A DNA stretch of 21,160 bases. Origin: Silene noctiflora. Its lineage: Eukaryota > Streptophyta > Magnoliopsida > Caryophyllales > Caryophyllaceae. The position numbers were made by a program, and so were the translations under genes. The notes beneath the pieces are model-generated. The model was not told where the DNA came from. It made no database searches and worked only from the letters and a program-made list of their open reading frames with translations. The DNA is taken from assembly GCA_009801015.1 (NCBI GenBank), contig VHZZ01000125.1, positions 258,937-280,096 of the forward strand, given 5' to 3'. Below, piece by piece: positions 1-7,488 of the stretch (its first letter is position 1; the number at the start of each line of letters is the position of its first letter).

Positions 1-1
1 T

Positions 2-3000
2 GATTTTAGACAAAACCTTCTGTCTGTAGGATCTTCATTGCAGAATACTAATATGAGAGTTATTTTTTTCCAACTGAATGCTGGTTCCAGGAACTTTCAA
101 GTAGAAAAGTACTAGCTACTGGAAGAAAGCATGTTGGCTTATACAAAATATCTCAAGCATGCATTGAAGTATAGAAAAAGCATTATTTTGCAAAAACACA
201 AAGTTATAAATACTCATGTTCAGTCTAATAGTTGTATGAAAGACACTGATTTGTACTTGTTACATCCGAGACTTAGTCATACTTCTGTGGACAAGCTGAA
301 ACATGTATTTGGCAGACAACATTGTAATGGAAATAAATCTTTTGATTGTCAAATTTGTATTCTATCTAAACATCATGCATTGCCATTTTATAGGAGTGAT
401 TCTCATGCTTATGAATGTTTTGAGTTAGTTCACATGGATGTTTGGGGACCATATAAAGTCAGCACTATGACTGGTGCAAAATCTTTCCTGACTATAGTTG
501 ATGACCACACTAGGTCCACCAGGACTTACCTTATTCAAACTAAACAGCAGGTTCCCCACATTACTAAGGACTTTCTTTTACATGTGGAAAGACAGTTTGA
601 TGGGAGAATTAAGCTAGTCAAGACTGACAATGGGACAAAATTCATACAAGAACCTTGTAAGCTGATGTTTGCTGAAAGAGGAATTATATACCAAACCAGT
701 ATTGTAGAAACACCCCAGCAGAATACTAGAGTAGAAAGAAAACACAGACATCTATTAGACACTGCAAGAGCCTTAAAGATTCAGTCCAATGTACCTTTGA
801 AATTCTGGGAGGAGTGTTTGCTTACAGCTACTTACCTGATTAACAAAATGCCTGCAGCAAAGCTAGATTGGAAATCTCCTCATGAGATATTGTTTGGAGA
901 GGTTCGCTCTTATGGTGAATTAAGAGTTTTTGGATATCTATGTTTTGCAACTGTACTTGCAAAATTAAGAGACAAACTAGGTTATAGAGCTAGAAAATGC
1001 ATTTTTCTAGGTTACCCATATGGTAAGAAAGGGAATAAGCTCTATGATCTAGATAAGAAAACTATGTTTACCAGTAGAGATGTAATCTTTAAGGAAAGCA
1101 TTTTTCCTTATAGACATGCTCAATTACATGATAATCTGTCACAATAACATGACTATATGGTTCAGAATGATATTCCAGCAGAAACAAATCACACATGTTT
1201 TACTGAAGCTCTCAATAATGCCGATGAGCTGCATTTGACTTCACATATGACTACACTTGAAATTACTAGTAATGTTGAGTCTAATGATGAGCCGAATACA
1301 GATCATATACACATATCTAAAGATAATGTCAATATTCCACCTCCAAATACAGAAATTGAAATTAACAGTTTCACACAGGATAATTCTTGTGTTTCATCAG
1401 GATCTAGTGACAACAATACAACTGAGATAATTTAGACTGTCACACAACCTGATAATGTAGTAAGGAAATCAGATAGGCAAATGAGACCTTTATCCTTGCT
1501 CACTGATTTTTACTGTCCAAAGACATCCAAGAAAAGTCATGCTAGCCTACGTGCTAGTGTTCTTAGTGAGTTGCCAATGTTTGACAATTCATACTTGGCA
1601 TCTCCGAATAATGCATTTCTTGAAAGTGAGCCTACTCACTTAGAGAAATAGAGACAAGATATACGGTGGATAAAAGCCATGGATAGGGAATTGGCTACAC
1701 TAGAATCAAATCAAACTTGGACAATGACAAATTTACCTCAGGGAAAGAAAGCAATAAGGTGAAAATGGGTCTATAAAATTAAGCACAAAGCTGATGGGAC
1801 AATTGAGAGATTCAAGGCGAGACTTGTGGCCAAAGGTTATAATCAAGTAAAAGACCTAGACTACAAGCACACTTTTTCACCTGTTGCTAAACTAGCAACA
1901 ATTAGAACTCTCATAGCACTAGCTTCATCAAAGGGTAAGCCACTGTATCAATTGGACATAAACAATGCATTCTTACGTGACTTTCTTGATGAAGAGGTGT
2001 ACATAATTCCACCTGAAGGTTATGTTGTTCCTATAAAAGGTCAAGTTTGCAAGTTGCAAAGGTCACTGTATGGATTGAAACAAGTTTCAAGGCAATGAAA
2101 TATAAAGCTTACTAAATATCTACATAGCCTAGGTTTCATACAATCCAAACAGGACTACTCATTATTCGCAAGAAGGAGTATGAAGCCATGATCATTTCTG
2201 GTAGCTTTGGTGCATGTAGATGATATCTTATTAACAAGAGACAATTAAAATGAGATTTAGGAAGTAAAAGCTGGGTTGGATCAAGCATTCACTATCAAAG
2301 ATCTTGGCCTCATGAGATATTTCTTGGGATTGGAGGTAGCAAGGAATGAATTATGAATCACTATAAATAAAAAAAAGTACACATTGGACATTGTGTATAT
2401 TGTGTACTTAAGCTTAGACCAGGGAGAGTCGCTACATAAATCAGAGCTATATAGAAGATTGATTGGGAGATTGTTGTATCCTAAGTTGAGCAGGCCTGAT
2501 ATTTCATATGTTGTTCAACATCTTAGCCAATATCTTACCCAACCCTGAAAGCCACACATGCAAGCTGCAACACATGTGNTAAANTATNTGAGACATNCTN
2601 TTAATGCANGATTNTTNTATCCAGCAAATAGTTCATTGACACTCAAAGCCTATAGTGATGCAGACTGGGGACAATGTGTCTTCAGTAGTTGTAGATCCTT
2701 GAGTGGATATTGTGTATTCTGAGGGACTTCTCTGGTATCTTGGAGAAAAAAAAAACAGAAGAATGTGAGTAAAAGCTCAACTGAAGCTGAGTACAGGTGC
2801 ATGTCATACACTGCAAGTGAATTGGTTTGGTTAGACAGGCTATTATGTGACTTGAGAGTTAATGTACTCAAACCTATGGTTATGCATTGTGATAACAAAG
2901 CGGCACAACACATAGCTGAGAATCCCGTCTTTCATTAGAGGACTAAGCACCTTGACATAAATTGTCACTATGTTAGAGATAGAGTGCAGAAAGGTTTCCT

Positions 3001-3130
3001 GGTTACCAAGCATGTGAAATCGAATATGCAGTTGGCAGATATAATAACAAAATTACCTCTAGGAGTTCAACAACACAGTTTTCTATCAAATATGTCAGGA
3101 ATGAAGTTTCTGAATCATCCTCCAGCTTGA
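2..3130 (+). pseudogene. copia pol polyprotein relic (integrase, RT, RNase H)
   Basis: The polyprotein would integrate and copy the element in cytoplasmic particles and the nucleus. Residues seen in order: a pre-integrase stretch (LLSVG near 20-40) that slips frame around 60-130; a His/Cys zinc region near 266-361 (LSH, CQIC); the catalytic Asp of HMDVWG near 436; TDNGTKF near 630; the Glu of QQNTRVERKH near 720; the RT core [15 protein letters not shown] and YGLKQ; HVDDILL near 2213-2233, where the usual first residue is Tyr; and RNase H YSDADWG near 2651. The frame holds for nearly 3 kb. It is cut by stops at 1145, 1433, 1649, 1760, 2096, 2189 and later, ending in a stop at 3128. Two breaks (1760, 2096) are TGA codons, the second where Trp is usual. 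Mostly nonsense and few frameshift changes suggest moderate age. Confidence 0.92.
131..1147 (+). CDS. intact integrase-containing ORF of the copia relic (338 codons)
   Basis: This is the longest uninterrupted part of the copia polyprotein and is not a separate host gene. From about residue 40 it holds the HHCC-type zinc region, then an integrase core with the D, D and E residues in HMDVWG, TDNGTKF and QQNTRVERKH. The end carries the copia C-terminal motif around RVFGYLCFA and KCIFLGYP. The first 40 or so residues do not look like the family and probably come from a frame slip upstream, so the ATG at 131 is unlikely to be a biological start. The family's TDNGTEF reads TDNGTKF here. Confidence 0.8.
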   Translation: MLAYTKYLKHALKYRKSIILQKHKVINTHVQSNSCMKDTDLYLLHPRLSHTSVDKLKHVFGRQHCNGNKSFDCQICILSKHHALPFYRSDSHAYECFELVHMDVWGPYKVSTMTGAKSFLTIVDDHTRSTRTYLIQTKQQVPHITKDFLLHVERQFDGRIKLVKTDNGTKFIQEPCKLMFAERGIIYQTSIVETPQQNTRVERKHRHLLDTARALKIQSNVPLKFWEECLLTATYLINKMPAAKLDWKSPHEILFGEVRSYGELRVFGYLCFATVLAKLRDKLGYRARKCIFLGYPYGKKGNKLYDLDKKTMFTSRDVIFKESIFPYRHAQLHDNLSQ

Positions 3131-3157
3131 TAGGGGAGTGTTAATCATGTTCAGTTT

Positions 3158-3167
3158 GAAGGGGGAG
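3158..3167 (+). other. polypurine tract of the copia element
   Basis: The purine run GAAGGGGGAG sits directly before the LTR start TGTTGAAATG. In LTR retrotransposons this tract primes plus-strand DNA synthesis. A second similar run (TAGGGGAGTG, near 3131-3140) lies 30 bases upstream, just after the pol stop. Confidence 0.8.
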
Positions 3168-3390
3168 TGTTGAAATGACCATATCATTCAAGCTGGTTCA
3201 TTAGTTCTAACTATAATGGTTAGTTAGTTAACTCTAACTAACTTATGTAAAGCTAACCATAGTTTACTAGTGAGTTAGTTAGATTGTATATAAATACACA
3301 GTGTACACATTCATTCTAACAACTTTTGATCAATACAATAATCACTTTATTTATACTCTTGGATTCTATCTTCTTTATGCAAGCTTAGTT
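3168..3390 (+). repeat. copia 3' LTR (right end approximate)
   Basis: The LTR starts with TGTTGAAATG next to the polypurine tract, matching the TG start of copia LTRs. It carries a TATA-like box at 3287-3296. Upstream of that box are perfect 9-base inverted arms (3219-3227 and 3234-3242, six bases apart). The usual CA end could not be fixed; candidates lie between about 3340 and 3400. The length implied, near 200-230 bases, is normal for a small copia LTR. Confidence 0.65.
3287..3296 (+). promoter_or_regulatory. TATA box of the copia 3' LTR
   Basis: TATATAAATA is a strong plant TATA box in the expected U3/R position of the LTR. It lies about 145 bases before the likely ATG (3431) of the downstream cysteine-rich peptide gene, so read-out transcription from the LTR into that gene is plausible. 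This is inferred from position only. Confidence 0.55.
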
Positions 3391-3430
3391 GATCATCCAT
3401 GGAAGTTATCATTCTCATGTCTTCATAGAA

Positions 3431-3670
3431 ATGCACAAGAATATGAAAGTGATTAGTATGGTGGCATTGTTTGCCATTATGGTGTTAGGCATCACACTCG
3501 AACCCGTGAGTGCTACTCGCGAATTTAATCCCCTTTCAAACATAATGCTTGATGATGCGTACATCCGTCATCCCCTTACCTGCTCGAATGCTGGCTATCC
3601 TTGTACGAGCCCTACACAGTGTTGCGGATCTTGCGTTTGCCAGCCGGGTATCGCCGTTTACTCTACTTAG
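3431..3670 (+). CDS. small secreted cysteine-rich peptide, knottin-like
   Basis: The frame opens at 3389, but the ATG at 3431 (or 3443) better fits a signal peptide: a short charged start (KNMK), a hydrophobic core (VALFAIMVLGI), and a likely cut after EPVSA. The mature part is about 50 residues. A linker (TREFNPLSNIML...) leads to a cysteine block at 3581-3640 with spacing C-x6-C-x5-CC-x2-C-x-C. Six cysteines with a central CC pair resemble inhibitor cystine-knot (knottin) peptides, many of which in plants are defence or inhibitor peptides. I do not recognise the exact family, and function is not claimed. The final loop is unusually short. In the same frame, 12 more codons after the TAG, including two Cys, run to a TGA at 3707, so the TAG may be premature. 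The codons are richer in G and C than the surroundings, as expected for a real gene. Confidence 0.65.
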   Translation: MHKNMKVISMVALFAIMVLGITLEPVSATREFNPLSNIMLDDAYIRHPLTCSNAGYPCTSPTQCCGSCVCQPGIAVYST

Positions 3671-3721
3671 GTATGCGCGTCCTACGGGTTTTTCAGCTAT
3701 AGTTGTTGAATGAACCAATGC

Positions 3722-3727
3722 AATAAA
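3722..3727 (+). terminator. poly(A) signal of the cysteine-rich peptide gene
   Basis: AATAAA lies about 50 bases after the TAG at 3668-3670, a normal distance for a plant 3' end. A second AATAAA occurs near 3944, after the small ORF at 3823. Confidence 0.4.
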
Positions 3728-3822
3728 AAAAGGGGTTTCAGATATCGTATACTCTCTCCATCATGATTAATGATTTAGCTTTCACTAAAATATTTTTCAC
3801 GAAGAAATAAAGAGGTAAAGAA

Positions 3823-3948
3823 ATGACGAAGTTGACATGTGTTATATTTGCTATTATGGTCTTTTTGTTTGCGCCTTGGTGTACGTGTCTTTTGCATTTC
3901 TTTGGCTTGTGTCTTGTTGTTATCTTCTTTTTTATTGTGATTGAATAA
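3823..3948 (+). CDS. 41-codon ORF resembling an isolated signal peptide
   Basis: The ATG is followed by MTKLTCVIFAIMVFLFAP, then a Cys- and Phe-rich stretch and a TAA at 3946. The hydrophobic core contains FAIMV, as does the signal peptide of the cysteine-rich gene 380 bases upstream. It could be the leader of a decayed tandem copy of that gene, a first exon whose partner I cannot find, or chance. No cysteine-framework domain follows within several hundred bases. Confidence 0.2.
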   Translation: MTKLTCVIFAIMVFLFAPWCTCLLHFFGLCLVVIFFFIVIE

Positions 3949-4969
3949 AATTCAAGTTATTGTTGTGCGTTTTCATAAGTCTTATGGCGTTCAATATATA
4001 AATTAGAGGTGACCATGGGTTATAATTCGTCCGATTAAGTATTAACCCGATCCTTATTTTTAAGGTTTAATGTTTAAAACATTAACTTTTTTGGGAAACG
4101 GTTAATGGGTTGGACGGACAAGCCCGACCCATGTTACTAATTGAGCCGGACATGGATAAAATGTTTTGGAAAGGAGTAAGCCCCTTAGGCCCGCTAAAAA
4201 ATATGGCATACAAATATTGAAAAACTTATCTCACAAAATAAAGACTGAAATTAACCATTTCCTAAGACCTTTACCGTAAGAAGAAGTTAGTACTTTCTAA
4301 GGAGTAATTCTTTTTTTACGTATTTTTTAGAAAAAAAAAAAAGTAATTCTCTTATAGTCTTATAGAACTTACTATTGTCGAAAAATAATATGGAATAATA
4401 AAATTGATAATGAGTATTAATTAACCGTCAAAATTACATATATACAAGTATACAACTAATATAATAAAGTAAATTGAAGTGACTAAAAAAGCAAATTTAC
4501 AAATAAAAGTATGGCAGCCGAATTTTAAAAAGCAAAATAACAGAAGATAGTATGACTGTGATCGATCTAAGATAGAACACTTTACATGTCTAAGATGTGG
4601 CATATTCCCTTTCCAACAATCACAACATTTAATAAAATATTTTGTGCAACCGTCGTGTGGTGCAATTGTTAGAAAACGACCTTTTTTTTAAATAGGAATC
4701 ACTTTATATTAAAAAATGATCATTTTAAAAGATGGAAATTTTATATCAACAAAAAGTGATCATCTTTTACCATAAAATGATCACATTTTATATGATCGAA
4801 CTATATGACGGTCTTATAATATAATTTACGTTAATTAACGAGTCATACAACACCTGAGATCTTACTGCCTATTTTATTCATATTTTATTCATATAGGTCA
4901 AAAGAAAGAAAGCATAATAAAAAGTAACATGCACACGTTCATAGTTATCCAAATTATCACCATGACGTT
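3949..4969. other. AT-rich intergenic DNA, no gene seen
   Basis: No convincing coding sequence. A GC-richer patch at about 4010-4160 has repeated GGGT/ACCC and GGACGG words (for example GGGTTGGACGGACAAGCCC) and looks like an old unclassified element. Around 4700-4800 the words TGATCATTTT and AAAATGATCA recur in both orientations, suggesting a worn foldback element. Confidence 0.4.
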
Positions 4970-5386
4970 GGTTACCACCAAGGTAGCACGGACACTCCTC
5001 CCAACTTGTCGACACCGTGTCGGACACCTAGACATCCGACGCTCGTCGGACACACGCCAATAGTTAGACGAGGAATAAAATGTCAAAAGAGATTGATTAT
5101 AAGATGGGTTTGGGTGGGAAATGAGAATTAGTTATAATCAAGGTCAAATTCTACCTTCACTTATGTAAATTTAATATCAAATACATTAAAAATATGAAAT
5201 CATACGTTATTTATTACCAGAAAATATATATTTTATTAAATTTAAATAGCGTGTCTCGTGTCCTAAATTTCATGGAATGCCGTGTCACCTGTCCGTGTCG
5301 TGTCTGTGTCCGTGTCCGTGTTCGTTTTGGTGCTACCTAGGTTACCACATACGAGTAGTAAAAAGTAACATGCACACGTTCATAGT
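4919..5386 (+). repeat. 27-bp direct repeat flanking the MULE insertion
   Basis: A perfect 27-base sequence beginning AAAAAGTAACATGCACACG occurs at 4919-4945 and 5360-5386. It is not the target duplication, since a 9-bp repeat lies nearer the element. With the element removed, the two copies would be about 53 bases apart, so the locus seems to have carried a short tandem duplication before the insertion. Confidence 0.7.
4979..5339. mobile_element. non-autonomous Mutator-like element (361 bp)
   Basis: The ends are inverted: AGGTAGCACGGACAC on the left and, reverse-complemented, AGGTAGCACC on the right. They are flanked by the 9-bp direct repeat GGTTACCAC at 4970-4978 and 5340-5348. A 9-bp target duplication is typical of Mutator-like elements. 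The interior is rich in GTGTCC/GGACAC words (a near-microsatellite at about 5288-5326) and has no transposase. Confidence 0.75.
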
Positions 5387-5790
5387 AAATTGAAATTATT
5401 GTTAGAGCCTTAATTTCAAAATGATTTTAATAGTTCGATGAACAACTTGTGACGTATCGATCGATGCATTACATCACAAATTATAGTGATATTATGGAGA
5501 CTTAAAATAAGTGTGTAATCAAGTACATATATAGTATTTAATTAGATAGTCACATAACCCTTATTTTCTAGGGTATGTCACTACTATTTGTTTAAGACCA
5601 GCTTAAGTTAAAACGGTACTCACAATCTTTTTTTTGAATAAAAGGAGTAATGTGAAACGTCTTAAGTTAAGACGGTCTTAACTAAGACCAACTGTAGAAG
5701 AAAGTACGTAATCTTCGTACCCTACACCAACCAAAAGAAAAAATGGTGTATAGGGTATGGAAAATAATTAGTAAAGAGAAAAAAAAAACA
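5387..5790. other. intergenic DNA with a TTAAGAC foldback motif
   Basis: No gene seen. At 5659-5688 the words GTCTTAAGTTAAGAC and GTCTTAACTAAGAC form an imperfect inverted repeat. A related word (AAGACCAGCTTAAGTTAAAACGG) begins near 5594, so 5590-5692 may be a small foldback MITE. Confidence 0.35.
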
Positions 5791-5794
5791 GTAT

Positions 5795-5820
5795 ACAACG
5801 ACTATTTCTTTAGTCGTTGT
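5795..5820 (-). terminator. perfect 10-bp hairpin in the CLE 3' region
   Basis: ACAACGACTA at 5795-5804 and TAGTCGTTGT at 5811-5820 are exact inverted repeats with a six-base loop. Read on the minus strand, the hairpin follows directly after the CLE poly(A) signal. Its role (3' end formation, RNA stability or none) is unknown. Confidence 0.5.
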
Positions 5821-5826
5821 TTTATT
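5821..5826 (-). terminator. poly(A) signal of the CLE gene
   Basis: AATAAA on the minus strand (TTTATT on the plus strand), 62 bases after the TAG stop of the CLE gene. Confidence 0.5.
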
Positions 5827-5887
5827 TTTGACCCTGTTCTATTGGAAAATGAGATAGCACCATCAGATATACACGGTATGGTATGGT

Positions 5888-6166
5888 CTAGTGCAATAAT
5901 GTTGGTGGCTCTGCGGCGTGATGTTGGGAGTCCGGTCCTCCAGGAGAAACACGCTCGGACCCAATCCCGGCTTGGACCCATATCGGTGGATGCCGTTGAA
6001 ACTTGAGCACATCATGGAAACCAAGCTCATGCAAGATTTGGTTACTATTAATATTTGCAACTTTGTGGTTTTGAAGCATACGTGCATGGCTACCAAAGAA
6101 GAAAAAGGATATTATTAGGAATATAATTGAAAGTAATTTTGCATGAGAGATAATATACATAGCCAT
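5888..6166 (-). CDS. CLE (CLAVATA3/ESR-related) signalling peptide precursor, CLE5/CLE6-like
   Basis: CLE precursors are secreted and cut to a 12-13 residue ligand, read by leucine-rich repeat receptor kinases that control meristems and vascular or leaf growth. This 92-residue ORF has a signal peptide (hydrophobic core LLSIIFLIISFFFFG, likely cut after GSHA), a variable region, and the ligand RVSPGGPDSQHH at residues 72-83 (5918-5953). Arabidopsis CLE5 and CLE6 carry RVSPGGPDPQHH as I recall them. The shared leader context (ARMLQ after the signal peptide, ILHELGF mid-protein, SER before the ligand) supports that subgroup. The prolines normally hydroxylated (ligand positions 4 and 7) are kept. 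Position 9 is Ser instead of Pro, and nine residues follow the ligand, whereas it is C-terminal in CLE5/6. No intron is needed. The start is the first ATG with good signal-peptide geometry; Met3 is an alternative. Confidence 0.9.
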   Translation of the reverse strand: MAMYIISHAKLLSIIFLIISFFFFGSHARMLQNHKVANINSNQILHELGFHDVLKFQRHPPIWVQAGIGSERVSPGGPDSQHHAAEPPTLLH

Positions 6167-6251
6167 GGATTTTGGTGAGATTATTTGTTTTTTGTGAAGA
6201 AAATATTAGATGATATTGTGATAGGTGAAGAATTTGATCAAATGTTCGAGA

Positions 6252-6259
6252 CTTAAATA
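6252..6259 (-). promoter_or_regulatory. TATA-like box of the CLE gene
   Basis: The minus strand reads TATTTAAG about 86 bases before the CLE ATG, leaving room for a short 5' leader. It is an imperfect TATA box, the best candidate between the ATG and the Helitron end at 6329. Confidence 0.4.
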
Positions 6260-6328
6260 GGGTTTTAAAGCAGGCCAGGAGAAAAGTTGTTTGTTGATTT
6301 AGAAATATTTTAATTAATTAAAGACATA

Positions 6329-6856
6329 CTAGTACAGATCCTGCGCCATTGCGCGGTATATAGAGTTTTTATTTTTTTAGTGTATTGAATTTGTACACCA
6401 TAAATATTTAATATTTCTCTCTTTTGTATTTTGATATGAAACAAAAAATTTGAAATGGAAAACTAATCAAAGAGAATTAAGTTAAGGTGTGATTTTTTTT
6501 TAAATGAATTTTTTTGTCATGAAACTAATAGTAAATACTAAATATGTGTCAAATTATTATCTACAGTAATATATTATTGCATTATTCAAAAATTTAACAA
6601 TATCTATAGTAATATATTATTGCATTATTCAAAAGAATATCAACTTATGGTTTATAGTTTAAAACCAATTTTATTTATTTTAATGAAAAAATCATAATTA
6701 TGAATTTAATTAAATGATTAGAGTTTAATTATAAGAATATATTCATTGAAAATATAATAATGTAATGAAATAAAGTTTTATTTATTGCCTTATTTAGCTA
6801 GATGCCTTTTGGAGGGAAAACTAAGAGAATTTTTATTCTCTTAGTAGTAAGGGGGA
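6329..6856 (-). mobile_element. non-autonomous Helitron (528 bp)
   Basis: Read on the minus strand, it begins TCCCCCTTACTACTAAGAG and ends with the hairpin TGCGCCATTGCGC (plus-strand reading) followed by ...GTACTAG. The flanks are A before TC and T after CTAG, as expected for insertion between A and T without duplication. No Rep/helicase is present. Inside lies a 43-base direct repeat (6558-6600 and 6601-6635). The 3' end is 162 bases upstream of the CLE ATG. Confidence 0.78.
6558..6635 (+). repeat. 43-bp tandem duplication inside the Helitron
   Basis: The word TATCTACAGTAATATATTAT (C changed to T in copy two), followed by TGCATTATTCAAAA, starts at 6558 and again at 6601, giving a 43-base period over about 1.8 units. 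Confidence 0.7.
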
Positions 6857-7279
6857 TTGTTTTGTTATATTACATACCCTTATTGGAATTCGGTATTTAA
6901 ACGGGTGTCCTTAGGGTACGCATTAATAAGCTGAATATGGAAAGATTTATCATACTCTGTATATTCTTATAAGAAATTCAAGTATAAATTTATTTTTTTG
7001 TACTCATAATTAATGAGAGTATCTTTTAAATTTTTTCATTTTCAACTTGTTAATGTGCCTTTAGGGTACATGTTAGAAAAATCTGATTAATTTTGATGAT
7101 TTACCGATTCAAATTTTGATCATAATATTTTGCAAATATGTAAATCGATACAGTATAATTATGTTCACTTTGCGTGCTAAAATTATTTTTACATTTGCTA
7201 ATTCGATCTTATATACGAGATAATATATATAATAACCTATTGTAAGACCTTTTTTGTAGTGACCTTTTTTATTTAGAAC
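6857..7279. other. AT-rich intergenic DNA, no gene or clear repeat
   Basis: Only short hydrophobic chance frames are present. The words TTAGGGTACGCATTAAT (near 6911) and TTTAGGGTACATGTTAGA (near 7060) are weakly alike. Nothing else stands out. Confidence 0.3.
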
Positions 7280-7281
7280 TA

Positions 7282-7486
7282 CTTCCATTCCGATCAATTG
7301 TTATACTTTGGTTTTGAGAGAAAGATCAGGGAAAGAGGAGAGGGCGAATTATTAAATAACAAGTGGACCAAATTGAGTATTAATTATCAAATTGCTCATC
7401 AAATTTATTCTTAAAATAAAAAGGACAACAATTGACTGAGACATCCCAAAATAGAATAGAACAACAAATGACCGAAATAGAGAAAA
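7282..7486. mobile_element. degenerate Stowaway-like MITE
   Basis: The left end CTTCCATTCCGATCAATTGTT matches, with changes, the common Stowaway end with its ATTTGTTGTCC extension. The right end ACAACAAATGACCGAAATAG is its inverted partner. TA lies at both borders (7280-7281 and 7487-7488). An internal GACAACAATTGACTGAGACA repeats the terminal word. About 205 bases, usual for Stowaway. Confidence 0.6.
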
Positions 7487-7488
7487 TA

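Larger units (their letters stand above)
1..3390 (+). mobile_element. Ty1/copia LTR retrotransposon, 5'-truncated by the window edge, degenerate
   Basis: A long open frame (codons starting at positions equal to 2 modulo 3) carries copia domains in the order integrase, reverse transcriptase, RNase H. This order marks Ty1/copia rather than Ty3/gypsy. It is followed by a polypurine tract and a TGTTG LTR start. The left LTR, gag and protease lie outside the window, so the target duplication cannot be checked. At least ten in-frame stops show the copy is dead. The right boundary is approximate, because I cannot find the LTR end without the partner LTR. Confidence 0.92.

Noticed and set aside
2650..2913. 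87-codon minus-strand ORF
   Set aside because: Antisense to the copia RNase H region, which reads clearly on the plus strand.
3536..3718. 60-codon minus-strand ORF
   Set aside because: Antisense to the cysteine-rich peptide gene, with no signal peptide or motif.
4898..5086. 62-codon minus-strand ORF
   Set aside because: It lies across the edge of the Mutator-like element, and its Arg/Cys-rich part comes from GTGTCC-type repeats.
5288..5326. independent GTGTCC microsatellite
   Set aside because: It belongs to the subterminal part of the Mutator-like element rather than standing alone.
5743..6006. 87-codon ORF on the plus strand
   Set aside because: It runs antisense through the CLE gene and lacks any family feature; the minus-strand CLE reading explains the region.
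5863..6096. 77-codon ORF on the minus strand overlapping the CLE gene
   Set aside because: A shadow in another frame of the same strand; the CLE ligand is only in the 5888-6166 frame.
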